Origin: Cydia pomonella
Lineage: Eukaryota > Arthropoda > Insecta > Lepidoptera > Tortricidae
Assembly: GCF_033807575.1 (NCBI RefSeq)
Contig: NC_084711.1
Span: forward strand, 10,788,001-10,852,000
Direction of reading: 5' to 3'
Length of the DNA: 64,000 nucleotides
Numbering within the stretch: position 1 is the first letter of the stretch; each line of letters starts with the position of its first letter. Positions 35,480-47,100 of this stretch are shown here, piece after piece. The position numbers and the translations under genes are program-made. The notes beneath the pieces are model-generated. The model saw only the letters and a program-made list of their open reading frames with translations. It had not been told where the DNA came from and did not search any database.

Positions 35480-35720
35480 GTCTCACCAAACTTATTGCAC
35501 TTTAGGGATTAGTCACGTTCGAAAGGCAGGACATGGCCCGATCGGGTCGAGGAGCGGACACGCGCTTCAATTCGCGCGGCGGGCAAGCAATAAGCGGCGC
35601 GGGGACTACCGGCCGGCCGGTTGCGGCCCCGGGCGCTTCCGATCGTGACGTCACGGGCGCCCGCTCAAACACCAGCCGCAGCACGCTGGCTCATCGTTTA
35701 CATACCTTACACTTTTTAAT
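35480..35720 (-). promoter_or_regulatory. CpG-rich promoter region of the Sidestep-like gene, with a CRE palindrome
   Basis: In an otherwise AT-rich neighbourhood, the 240 bp upstream of the start codon at 35476 are GC- and CpG-rich. They include ccggccggccgg and a perfect TGACGTCA palindrome at 35646-35653, the consensus bound by CREB/ATF bZIP factors. The position, directly upstream of a signal-peptide exon on the minus strand, suggests a promoter. The transcription start itself cannot be placed by eye. Confidence 0.5.
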
Positions 35721-37146
35721 TGGTGAGGTCGAAACAATTGGGTCGTCAGTATTAGTGATTGCAGGGCGGAAGTAGATCTATTTTTATTTTGAAAACGCCA
35801 ATCGAAATAGATGTCATATATATATATGTCGGTGGCCGATCGCAATATCAGGCAGATAGTAATGTTGACGGTACCAGCTAGTCACATTAAACAAATAGAT
35901 TGCTCAGATGCACGAAGGGCAAACCGTCCAGAAATAGGAGCTCTGTCGACTCAGAGATCGAGACATAGATTTTCACGTTTCATGATATGCCTAGGAATAT
36001 CAAAATCTGCCTGATTTTACGATTAGCTGCCGACATAAATATACCATAGAAAAAGTGACCAAACCCTCCACCAATTTAAACCCCGCGTCGGTCTTAGAGA
36101 ATATATACCTAGTTCAAAGATTTCGTACACGAGAAACTGAGACGGATACCGCCATGGCCGAGAGGCCTAGAAGTTATAGGCATTACCTGTGAAAGCTGAA
36201 GACGTCGGTTCGAATCCGGTCTAGTCCACTTAGTCCACTAGAGTCCCTCTAAGCTAACTCTGTACCAATTTTGATACAACAAAGCCAAACTTTGTTCTAC
36301 AAAAGGTGTCAATATAAAAGTCATATTTTCATATATCCAAAATTTTAAAAAAAAGTTTAAAAGTTAGCTTGATACAACTTTAGGAGCTTGGTCTTTTTTA
36401 CTTTACTATGACATTTATTTAAATTTATAATTTAAAAATAGTAGTGTGACTTCACTATTTAATAACAATAATAACACAAATAAAAATATTTAATAAAATA
36501 ACTGTTCCCGCCGCTTCGCTACGTTTACCATTAATTATACGTTTATTCTAAGTTGAACCTTGTTTCCACTACACAGAGCACATATTTGCTGTATCGAACC
36601 GCACCCAATCAAAACACCTGAATATCGCGTGATATGTATAATTAGCCAATCACAGCTCCGCATCCTCACGACACATATGCCGGAGCCTTCAGCTCCCTCC
36701 ACTTGCTTTCCTATCGCCACACAAACCACACTACTCAAAATTCCCATACTTAAACTGTAATTAAACAGTATTTCTGTATTTAATTTGTGGTTTACTTTCA
36801 AAAGTCTCTAAAGACTCCTTGTTCCCATCTGGAACAATAATGTAATTTGCCAGGCCTGTCTGCTCAAAATCTAAGGGACATTTTTTAGTCTGTCTATTAT
36901 GCCGCTAACTAATTTTATGATGTTAAATAACTATCATATCATAAGAGAAATATGTTGTTTTGTGTAATTATGACATAATTACTTATTATAATATAATATT
37001 TTTATTGGTTAGTCTCATGTTAATTTGCTTCACAAATTACACTACACCGTACAAATAGGCAAGGCAAAGGCTTGAAACTACATGCAAATTTCTAGTGCAT
37101 TGGGTTGTTTAGAACTTACACACACTCTGTTCACTATTTATAAACA
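35721..37146. other. Intergenic, Sidestep-like promoter side to SAM gene 3' side
   Basis: Mostly AT-rich. Contains only the SINE head at 36148-36240 and no recognisable coding sequence. Confidence 0.45.
36148..36240 (+). mobile_element. tRNA-like SINE head
   Basis: A box (tggccgagagg) and B box (ggttcgaatcc) are good, but the would-be acceptor stem does not pair, so it is a SINE fragment or dead tRNA. Confidence 0.5.
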
Positions 37147-37152
37147 TTTATT
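37147..37152 (-). promoter_or_regulatory. Polyadenylation signal of the SAM-domain gene
   Basis: AATAAA on the minus strand about 210 bp past the stop codon. Confidence 0.45.
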
Positions 37153-37359
37153 AATCTGAAAAAAATATATTCATATTTCTTTTTACTATTCACATTAGTT
37201 ATCTTTGATATGTTTACGGCAAAAATAAGAGGTAGATTACTCCAACCAGTATATTTGCATATTGTCATGTTTTAAGGTTTTCACCTTATAAGAACTTTTA
37301 AAGATTAACATGAAAATACTTATAAAAGATGCTTAAGGTATGTACTGAATCTTAAACAA

Positions 37360-39029
37360 TTAATGTTTAAGTTGTTTTATAGATCTAAAAAATAGAACAG
37401 CTAGCACAGCAATGGCCATACTGCCGACAGTTCCCACAGCCAGTTTCTTTTTCTTGGTTATATTGGACTCTTTTCTCAAGGTCTAAAACAAATTAAACAC
37501 ATGATTGTTAAACACACGAAGATATTTTTTTATGGAAACTACTCTTAAGAAGCAATTCTAAATAACATTATAAAGATCTGGTCTTTTGACTCATTTTCTC
37601 AAATCTTATAATTGTTATATAAAGTTTAAATACTACTCTTATGTAATTATTCTGTTAGAAGTTTACCTTAAACTCCGTATGAAGTTCTATATCCATAGAG
37701 TTCAAAATTGTAGTCATTTCACTCAGTGTTGCCAGAGCAATATCAGAAGCATGCTTCTCTTTGTGGAGGAGGCAGTCCGACAAATTATTTGCCTTCTTCA
37801 ATGTGAGGGTATTAGCTAACATACTCAGGTAAATTCTATACAAGTGTTGAGAGCTTTCTTCCAGCATGTCAACTATTTCTATTGGACCTAGACATGGCCG
37901 GGTCTCAGACCTGCAAGTACAAATACATAATAAAAAAATTGTTTTGATACAATTTGTTTAATATTAAGCTAGGCATTATAGTAAAACCGGCCAAGAGCAT
38001 GTCGGGCCACACTCAGTGTAGGGTTCCGTAGTTACTCTTCCGTCACAATAAGCTAAACTGGAGCTTAAAGTATAGTAAATTGTTAACCAAGGGATGACAC
38101 GGTACCTTTCACCCGAGTTAAACAAATAGGCAAATTTGGATAATCAGTACCTAATTAAAGTAAGTCTTTTCACTATGAAGGGAAAACTTTTTGCGATAAC
38201 TCAAAAACAGCTAAACTGATCATGTCCGCTATAGTTTTCATTTAATGTCTTTCTTAAGCTCTACTTCCACGATTTATTTCATATTTTTTAGACCTATGGT
38301 TCAAAAGTTAGAGGGGGGGGACACATTTTTTTTTTCTTTCGGAGCGATTATCTCCGAATATATTCACTTTATCAAAAAATGTTTCTTGAAAACCCCTATT
38401 AGTTTTGAAAGACCTTTCCAACGATACCCCACACTCTAGGGTTTAAGCGAAAAAAATAATTCACCCCCACTTTACGTGTAGGGGAGATACCCTAAAAAAA
38501 CAGACAGACAGACAGACAGACGGACATGGCGAAACTATAAGGGTTCCGTTTTATGCCATTTGGCTACGGAACCCTAAAAAAGGACTTTTGGCAAAAGTAA
38601 GCCTACTAGTAATTGCTAGTCTACATATGTATATGTCAATGATTAAAATGTTATTAGAAGATACTTACACTTGTAATTCTTGGTACAATGGTAAATTCTT
38701 TACTTCTTCCAAAATTTTTGTTCTTATGTCTTGATCATCTATTCCAAATTTGATTAAATCTTCATCACTTAGTTCAATTAGAGTTGACTGTCCAATATTG
38801 TTAGTCCTGTAATAATAATACTTTGTGGCTACTAATTTCAATAAGCCGGATATTTCTGCCCCGTAGATAGGTTTTAAAGGATATTTTATAGTACTTACCT
38901 AAAGACTTCAAGATACTTTTCACCTCCCAATCCTATTAGCATCGCACTTACAGCTACGTCAAACTCATTTGGATTTATTTTTGTATCGTTAGCGCTAATT
39001 GGAACTTCATCTGAATTGGTGTCTGCCAT
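37360..39029 (-). CDS. SAM-domain protein with C-terminal membrane anchor (GASZ/ASZ1 C-terminal-like)
   Basis: Four exons: 38899-39029, 38669-38806, 37667-37910, 37360-37482; phases agree and the product is 211 residues. The start is set by ACAATGG with an in-frame TAA nine bases upstream. Residues ~25-85 form a SAM domain (LGGEKYLEVFR, then TLIELSDEDLIKFGI, then RTKILEEVKNLP). Residues ~90-170 are helical. Residues 185-203 are a hydrophobic segment preceded by KKKK and followed by a short basic tail, the pattern of a tail-anchored mitochondrial outer-membrane protein. SAM plus tail anchor is the C-terminal layout of GASZ/ASZ1, a piRNA-pathway scaffold on mitochondria, but the ankyrin repeats of that family are absent. 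The GASZ relation is inference; the SAM and anchor calls are firmer. Confidence 0.8.
37983..38576 (+). mobile_element. GGGTTCCGTA-type element, long family, copy B
   Basis: Very close to copy A over most of its length. In the SAM-domain gene intron between 37910 and 38669, sense on the plus strand. Confidence 0.85.
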
Positions 39030-41097
39030 TGTATATTATTGAATTTATTGAAAATTTTATAGTTGAAACGAAATCGAACCCGGCTAGGCTTAGGTGTTCG
39101 TGTATATTTATTATAAATCAAAATATAAAAATGTCAGATTTAGACATCTGTCACACTGGTATACGTTCAGAAATCAAAGAAAAAAAATCTTGATTAAAGT
39201 TGATGTATGTATTTTTAAATTTTAATCCTGTCACTCGCCATTCCGAATATGAGGAGTCTGAAAACTCGTTTTAAATACAGTTACTCAAGAAGTGCTACGT
39301 TACGTGCTAAACTGGCAGCTAAGAGTTCGCGGTTCATATTTTGATTAGAATACGAGTATGACCCGAATAGGGAAAGGTGTATAAAATCCCAGTAGCTAAA
39401 GTGCGTACTGCCTTTGCCCGCCGTTTCGCCGACTTTGCACATCCCCACTTGTACAATGCAGTCGTTAAAAGGTGCGAAATAAAAGAAACAAGTGTTAGAA
39501 ACGCAAAAACTAGGGTGAGAAAATGGCTACTTGACACTGAACAAAAAGAAGCTGAAAGTATCCTGCAAATAATTTCGTAGCTTAAACAGACTCACACACA
39601 CACACACTCGCGCGCGCACACGCACACACGCGCGCACACACACACGCGCGCGCACACATACTCGCTGATCTCAATTATTTATAGCGAATCAAATTGATAA
39701 TGATAATATATGAGATGACAAATAAATAATGAAACTATGTATAATGCATGACCGATTCCTGAAATAGTGATAATGACAAATAGTGTATGTGAAATAAATG
39801 TGAAAGTCGTTTCTAACAGAATACGCAAACGTGGAGTCACGGGACAGGCTTAGCCTAGTGTGACCCACAAAATTTATGTAATTGTCCCTGATTTTTAAAA
39901 ATAAAATTTTACTTTACTTTTTATAGATATAAGAACTTTCTATGATCTGAGGGTGTATGCCATCATAATACTTTGAAGAACCAGTTAAATAATCCACGTA
40001 TAATAATTTTGTGCAGATTAAAAGATAACTAGTTAAAATGTTGTTATGAAATGACAGACTAAGCCAACGTAAAGTAAATATTCATTGTTGCGTTAACATA
40101 TTCCGCTATAATAAGTATTTTATTATCAATCTGTATGGCAGTGCGTAGTTCAGGTACAGCCAGCAAAATTTATATGGGTACACGAATCGGGTTATAAATA
40201 TTTGAACAGGGGGAGTGACAATAAAGGCTCATCCCCACTTTCAGTTCCAACGGAAATATTTTTGCGCTGTGTAAATGCAAGACGGATGGAAGATTTCTGG
40301 GCAACTGCAAGTGAAAATGCACAATGGTAGAAAGATTCGACAAAAAGTCTTAGCCATACAGGGATATACGAGTATATGTACCTAGTAGTGACTTTAAAGG
40401 TCATACTGAGCTGAGAAAAAATGCCTGTTTCATACATTCCGGCTGATTCTGATGCCGCTGATTTCTATGGGACAGCCAAAGAATTTTTCGCGCTTTCGGC
40501 ATTGGTCCCATAATAAAAGTTGTTTAGTATGACCTACAACTACTACAAAGTCACTACGCAGAGTATGGTTGGTGGTCTTCACCCTGTATGTGACAGGAGA
40601 GGGTGGATTCAAATGATCAACATTTTCAGATAATGTCTGTATTTGTTAAACTAATTCATTGAAAGAGTGACAGAAAAAACGTATCTACATATATAGGAGA
40701 CCGGGTATGGTTATCTCACGGGTTGGTTGTCACGGAGCGGCCTTAACAAAAAATTGAACGAACTGATAAATTTATAAAGGTGTTGAAAGATGTAGAAGGT
40801 ATTGGAATGAACATAGAACATAGTATTGGGACCGTGCTGCGTGAAATAAGTTGCCATCTAGTGTTGACAAGTTTTCAAGGCAAGCACTCATTTTATAAAT
40901 TTTACCTTTAAAATAATTTAGATATAGATAATTAAGTGAAGAAACAAATAAACAGCATTTGGGTGTCATGATAAAAAGCCTATAATATAATATAAAAATC
41001 ATAATTTTCCAACAGCAACATTCAAATTCCCGCTTGTTAGCTGTCGTGCTTCATTGGCTGTACGTTTCAATAGGTTCAAGCGAGACTAATACATGTT
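39030..41097. other. Intergenic upstream of the SAM-domain gene
   Basis: Should contain that gene's promoter. A 67-codon plus-strand frame at 39377-39580 (with TSVRNAKTRVRKWLL) looks like a retroelement ORF tail but is unassigned. Contains the microsatellite at 39592-39658. Confidence 0.4.
39592..39658. repeat. (CA)n/(CG)n microsatellite
   Basis: Alternating cacaca and cgcgcg runs, a purine-pyrimidine tract able to adopt Z-DNA. Confidence 0.9.
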
Positions 41098-41808
41098 TTT
41101 AGGATTCCATGCCAAAAAGGTACAAAAGGAACCCTTATGGTGCGACTCTGTCCGTCCGTCCGTCCGCCCGTCTGTCACATCTCGAAATATCTTGAGAACT
41201 ACTGAAGCTATCGATTTGAAATTTGGAATAGTTATGTATGAACAACGCTAACCCAGACAATTCGAAAGTATTTTTTTTTTATTAATTATGGAAAATGCCC
41301 AAAATGAAGAGGGGACAAAATTTCACAGCCCAGTGACTAGATCAAGTGGGGTATCATTTGAAAGAGCTCAATTTGTACATTCCAAAACATTTTTTTCTTA
41401 TTTTTCGTAATGAAAAAAAAAGATTAATGGAGGAAAATTTGAAAAAAAAATACCAAACCGCCCCCCCTTTATTTTCTCCGAAGTTTACCGAAGAAAAATT
41501 ATGTTTTTTTTTTCATAATATTAACATTACTATAAATTTTACAGGAAAAATATTATGCCACCTCTATCTTGGCAACTTTTATTAAATTAACAATAAACAT
41601 TTCCGAATTCAGTTTGCAATTTAACCAACTTTACGTGTGCTTATTACACTTGAAATTTATATGAGATAGATTACATTAAAGAAAGACACCTTTATTCAAA
41701 TAAAAGCAAAATTTTTGAAAAGTCTTTCGCCTTTATACACGAGATAATTCAAAGTAAACCGAACCCTCGGTGCGCGAGTAAAACGAACTCGCACTTGACC
41801 GGTTTTTT
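41098..41808 (+). mobile_element. GGGTTCCGTA-type element, second long family
   Basis: Starts tttttaggattccatgccaa, (gtcc)n tract, clcatctcgaaatatc-like block near 41178, ends cgaactcgcacttgaccggt. Confidence 0.7.
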
Positions 41809-41810
41809 TT

Positions 41811-42070
41811 AATACCACGACGGTGGCAAACGAGCATACGGCCCACCTGATCGTAAGCAGTCACCATAGCCTATGGACGCCTGCAGCTCCAGAGGTGTTA
41901 CATGCGCGATGCCGACAGTTTATAAATCTGTACACTCTTTTGAAGAACCTCATTCTGTAGACCCTGGGGAAATCCTCGGCAGGTAGTTTGAGGTTTATTC
42001 GATATAAATGTACGAGTAAGCACAGTTTATGAGGCCAAAATCGGGTGTGTCACAGATGTGGATTGAAAAA
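41811..42070 (+). repeat. Dispersed lepidopteran repeat (family 1), second copy
   Basis: cccacctgatcgtaagcagt, cctatggacgcctgcagctc and ctcttttgaagaacct, related to 1-230. It follows directly on the preceding element. Confidence 0.65.
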
Positions 42071-44194
42071 AGCGAGGCCATTTTCGGGTCCAGAGATGTC
42101 AGGGTAGGCAGATAAGTACATTATTAGGCACTGATATCTACTGAAGCAGATAATTAACCATAGTAGGCACAGACAGTTTAGAAGCCAATTCGCCTGCAAA
42201 AGTTCTACCGCGAGCAAATACTTATCTGTAAAAGTTCTACCGCATCATTTCGTTTGGAGCCGGCCGCCCAGTCATCTAAAAATATTATTTTTAAAATAGC
42301 TAAAGAAAAACGATATTAAATTCTCACGCTGCGAAATTCTAAATTAAGCACCTGAATTAACGTTTCTAAGATATTAACACTTATAATAATTTATGTACCT
42401 ATAGGTAAATCTAATCAATTAGTTGGTGTAGCGCATGCATGTCATTATAAATTATAAATCATCATTTGTGAATGACTACGTTGATTACTTTTACATTTTC
42501 TCGTAGATGACGTGTGCAGATGAAAGTGGGGCTTTTAGCTAGAAAATTAGCTACTGTAAACCAGGGTTACTTTGATTTGCGGGTTGACTTTGATATAACA
42601 ACTTCCATCAGCTACTAAAGTGATTGTTTTAACGAGTTCAATAACACGTCAACATTTTTTTTTCTTTTTTGACAACACTGATAGTTGCTCCAATGCATAT
42701 AGTGATCGGGTGCGCGTAATACTATTATTTCGTCGACAAAAATTTTTTTAATGGGAAAGTACATATCTAGGACAAGTAATTTCAACCAAATTATTTTCTT
42801 CCTGACTTTATTTGCTGAAAAACTGACGGTAGTTGTGTAAATAATGAATACATGTAATTTTATGGCGTCTTAAGTTCATCAGCGTTTATTCGTCAGTGTA
42901 AAAAAAACCTGAATTCGACAACCCATACATGTCTTTAATCATTTATACGTGGCAAAATTGTTCAAATTATTACAGTAACACCAGGAGCTATTTTGGGAGC
43001 TTCCAATGTTTTCATGTATACTTTCAATACCTTATATCACGCCTTATATAATAAATAGGTATCGTTTGTGAGTCTGTAGTAGAAGTAGAGTAGAGGTTGT
43101 AAGTTTGTATGTAGAGGTTAATCTCCGGAACTGCTCATCTGATTTAAAAAAATCTTTAACCTGTTTCTATTCTATAGAATGAACTTTCTGGGTGGAAATG
43201 ACCTATATTTTATCATGCTGCTTTGCTTTACGCGCGTGATGCCACAAGGGTATTAATTTAATAATAAATAAATAAACATTGTTTTTTTTTTACAATAAAT
43301 ATCAATAAGAATAACTATATGATGGCTTCGCAGACAAGTGGCGGGCAAAAAATATATTAGTGCCGCATTGGAAGCATACGAGATTTCTTATAGAATATTA
43401 TACAATAAGTGTAAAGGCAACATATCTATATCATAACGGAATAGCTTGCAATTCAAACATCTGCTACTAAGTGCGATGATAAGTAAAGTACCTTAAAATA
43501 CATATATAACTCAAAAAGTACTCCGATCCGATTTTTTACAGGCTTTTCAGCGGGTTTACTTGTCAGTAAAACAAATAGTGGGTACAAAGTATATTCTTCA
43601 CATAACTTTGATCGCTTTTTTTTTAACAAAATACAAGTCTTTTTTTTTATTCGGCGGGCTGAAACAAGAAGAAAAACCGATTAATTTATTATAATTTCAT
43701 ATTTTTATGTATATCAAAATCGTCAAAAAATGATGCCAAACTCTAAAATTAATCAAAGTAACCCCGGTTTACGGTACCTACTTACGCATAGAGATATCAC
43801 AACAGTTTGTCGGGGGGAATCTTAGCTTCCTGCTATAATCAAATAAAACGATCGTTCACACATGTAATTATTATATTAATGCCATTTTCACGACAAGTTA
43901 ATGTAACCAATTTAAAATACCTATGCCGGTTACAATAAGGCTAATTCTCTTCTACTAGGCCACAAAGTCAGATGGTCTAGACCGCAGGTGAAATTGATAG
44001 TTAAGTTTAATTTCACCTTAGCATTACGAATTTAACGCTTGTATTAACAATTTAAAATAAAAGTGGAAACAATTCGTCAAGCAGGTCTATATAGTATAGG
44101 TAAAGTAGTCTTAGAAACATGCAAGAAAGTTGTCTTCTTATAGTTTTCAAATTGGGTTAAGCGATTTTACTAGTTATTTTAGTAGGTATGAGAG
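42071..44194. other. Intergenic, downstream of the carboxypeptidase gene
   Basis: No coding signal. AT-rich, with scattered repeat-like pieces only. Confidence 0.4.
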
Positions 44195-47100
44195 TTATGA
44201 TCCAGGGCTTAAATTATCTACAATAGCTTTGACAGCCTGCCATGTCTCGCGGGCTGTGGACACTATTTGTGAGCCAGGCAGCAGGAATCCGTAGGGTCCG
44301 AAGGAGTCACGCAGATCCACATGGTAGGCGAATTTGATGTTGGCACGAGCTTTTGCCCAGTCGTGCGACATTCCCGATGCCGGCTGTCGAATCTCGGCTG
44401 CAGTTCCGACCTGAAGGAGAAAACATGACTATCCTCAAGAGTTCTTCCTTGCGGTATGGTGCCTGTTAATTCGAAAATCTATTGCGTCAATAATTGATGA
44501 GGGACTGTTTGAAGTAAAGGTAACTGATTTCTTCTTGGCTACGACTTGAGAGACTGGACTGGAGTAGAAGATTCGACGACATCCACATAATTTGTAAGCG
44601 TACCTGGTACTTAGTGCCATACATATCAGCAAGCGCAGCTGTAGCCAGCTTCCCCATTTCCACCAGTACGCCATCGTCGGCAAACGGCGCGTGAGCATGC
44701 GAGCTTGGCACCAGCCATGCTTGCGAATACGCGTGCAGGCTTATGTACACCTGAAACAAGTAAATTAAAAATAACTAGTAGTTTGCCCCGAACCAGAGAC
44801 TTGTCATACGCTTCGCTTGACAGACAGATGAAGTGTGCGAAAGGGAAGCCATCACGTATATGAACAAGCCACGAGTGTGAAAGAGGCAGACTACATATGA
44901 GAAAACGTAACCATTTTTTGAATTCGAAGGCGGCCGAGGCGGCCAAGCTCATATTGCCGTATTTTTTAACGTTAAAAATATACGAGAATCAAAAACAAAA
45001 ATAAATATTAAGTAATTTAGTGAAGATGGTGTCATGTTGTGTGCCGGGTTGTTGTGTTTCAGGGCCAAAAAACCCAGGGAAATACTCATTTCACAGGTAA
45101 TTATGATAATCGTAGCGAAATTTTCGTAACGATATTTTATCAAATTAACAGCATAAAAAGTGTAAAAAGCCAATTTGTACAGTTCATTATAAGTTTTTCT
45201 TCAATTGTGTGTTAATATTTCATGATATTAGTCAATAATTTAGAATATTTTGTGTAAAAACCTAAACTGTTACTTTACGCTAGGGCTTGACAAAATGTTC
45301 ATATGACTGTATCGATAACTTGTCGGTATATTAGTAGGTATGGAATTAGTTGTTCACAAGACATCATTAAGATATTAACCTTTATAACCGACTTAAAATA
45401 ATAACGATTGTTATAATACCTTTTTTGAAGGTGCAAGGTTCAGCGATAAATTTAAATTTCACTTTCCAACACATTACTTACATTTTAACCACTTTTCCAC
45501 GGCTTTGCCGCCAACACAAGGAAACACAAGACAGCGTATACTTGTACACAGCGTATACACACCCAACCCAACTTGTGAGGCGGAAAAGGCTCGAAATTCA
45601 AATTTTCTTTGGTAAGTCAACTATTTGCGCCTACTGTTAACACTTAGCATGTGTTTGTGTTAACGACATTGCACATGTTACACCACTCACACCCGCATAC
45701 GACAGAAACCTGCTTTATCAACGCGAGTCACCTGCTTTACCGACAGCGCCGCGTTCCATAATGCTTGTTCGGACTACGTTAGTAATTTAGTCAAGTAGCG
45801 AGTATTTTAGTTACTAAACGTCCCAGAACACCAAACCAGGTGAGAAAAATAAAAAATCGCAATGAGTGGCGATACGATTTTAAGTCGACACGAGTTTCAA
45901 ATTAACTATTCGCAAATGTATTACAATACATATGGCCCTTAAAATGTTCGATATAGTTACGTAATGTGCTAATTATCGCACTAGTGCGGTAAAGTAGCTC
46001 CATATGTACTGTAAAATAAGTAACAATATATATTTGACCATTGTGACACATGTGTACCTATACATTTGACCATTGTGACACATGTGTACCTATACATTTG
46101 ACCATTTTGATGCTGACTGTAACGACTGTAACTGTAGCCTCGGTTATCACTATCAGTATTGTTATTTACTATGCGTCCGCTGTAAAAGAAAATTAAAGGT
46201 ACTAAAGGCGCTAATAAGGTCTAATAGTAGTAATAATACTCATACCTATTACATTTTTTATAAAAACAAACATTTGAAAAAGTAGTCAATAAAGCAGTTA
46301 AACATCGATAGATTATTAATATGTTGTAACATGACATCACTATTTTTGTTCGCACATAGACAATTTACGCACACACTTGCATTTCATTTTTGGTCACACT
46401 TTTGAAGTTTGACAGTCGTTCTATACTATCCTATTTCTATGCCCCGAACTGAGAACTCGCGTTTCGCCAAAATCTATATATAGTAAACACCCCTATGATG
46501 GGACTAGTCAAATCCTGTAAAATAAGTATTTACCATCAGTTTTTAAACTCTGGCAACATTTTACCATAAACAAGAGCAAAAAAACTGCTTTAGTTTGATT
46601 TTCCATTGATATTTAAAATCCCATGACTGGAGCAAAATCACATGGTTTTAATTTGTTCCTAATATTAAAACCAATTGCAGCTTTGATTAAATATAGAAAA
46701 CATAAAGGACATTTTTACAATTATAGCTTGGGATTCCTCCTCCAGATATCAATGTTCATAATGCTATCATAGCATAAATAAAGAAATTCAAGATGGCGAC
46801 CGTTTGTTCCAATTTTGACTACAGATTCATATTAAGCGGCTTTTTATAACTGGTAGTAAATGTAGTTATCAGTGTTGTTATGATTTTGATATGACTGAAT
46901 TAAAAAAAAGGAGAAAATCAAAACTGGCGAACTCTGTTCATTGTTGACCCCCGTTTAACGTTTGTTATTAAAAGTCCTTCCGCACACCCGCAGGTCTTTA
47001 TTTGGAAATCACAAACCAGTGACACCTACTAATATTTTATATTCCCCTTAAAACGCCCAGTTTCCCGAGTACCCACCACAATTGGACAGCAATTAACTTC

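Noticed and set aside
36148..36240. Possible tRNA gene with good A and B boxes
   Set aside because: No pairing acceptor stem; better explained as a SINE head.
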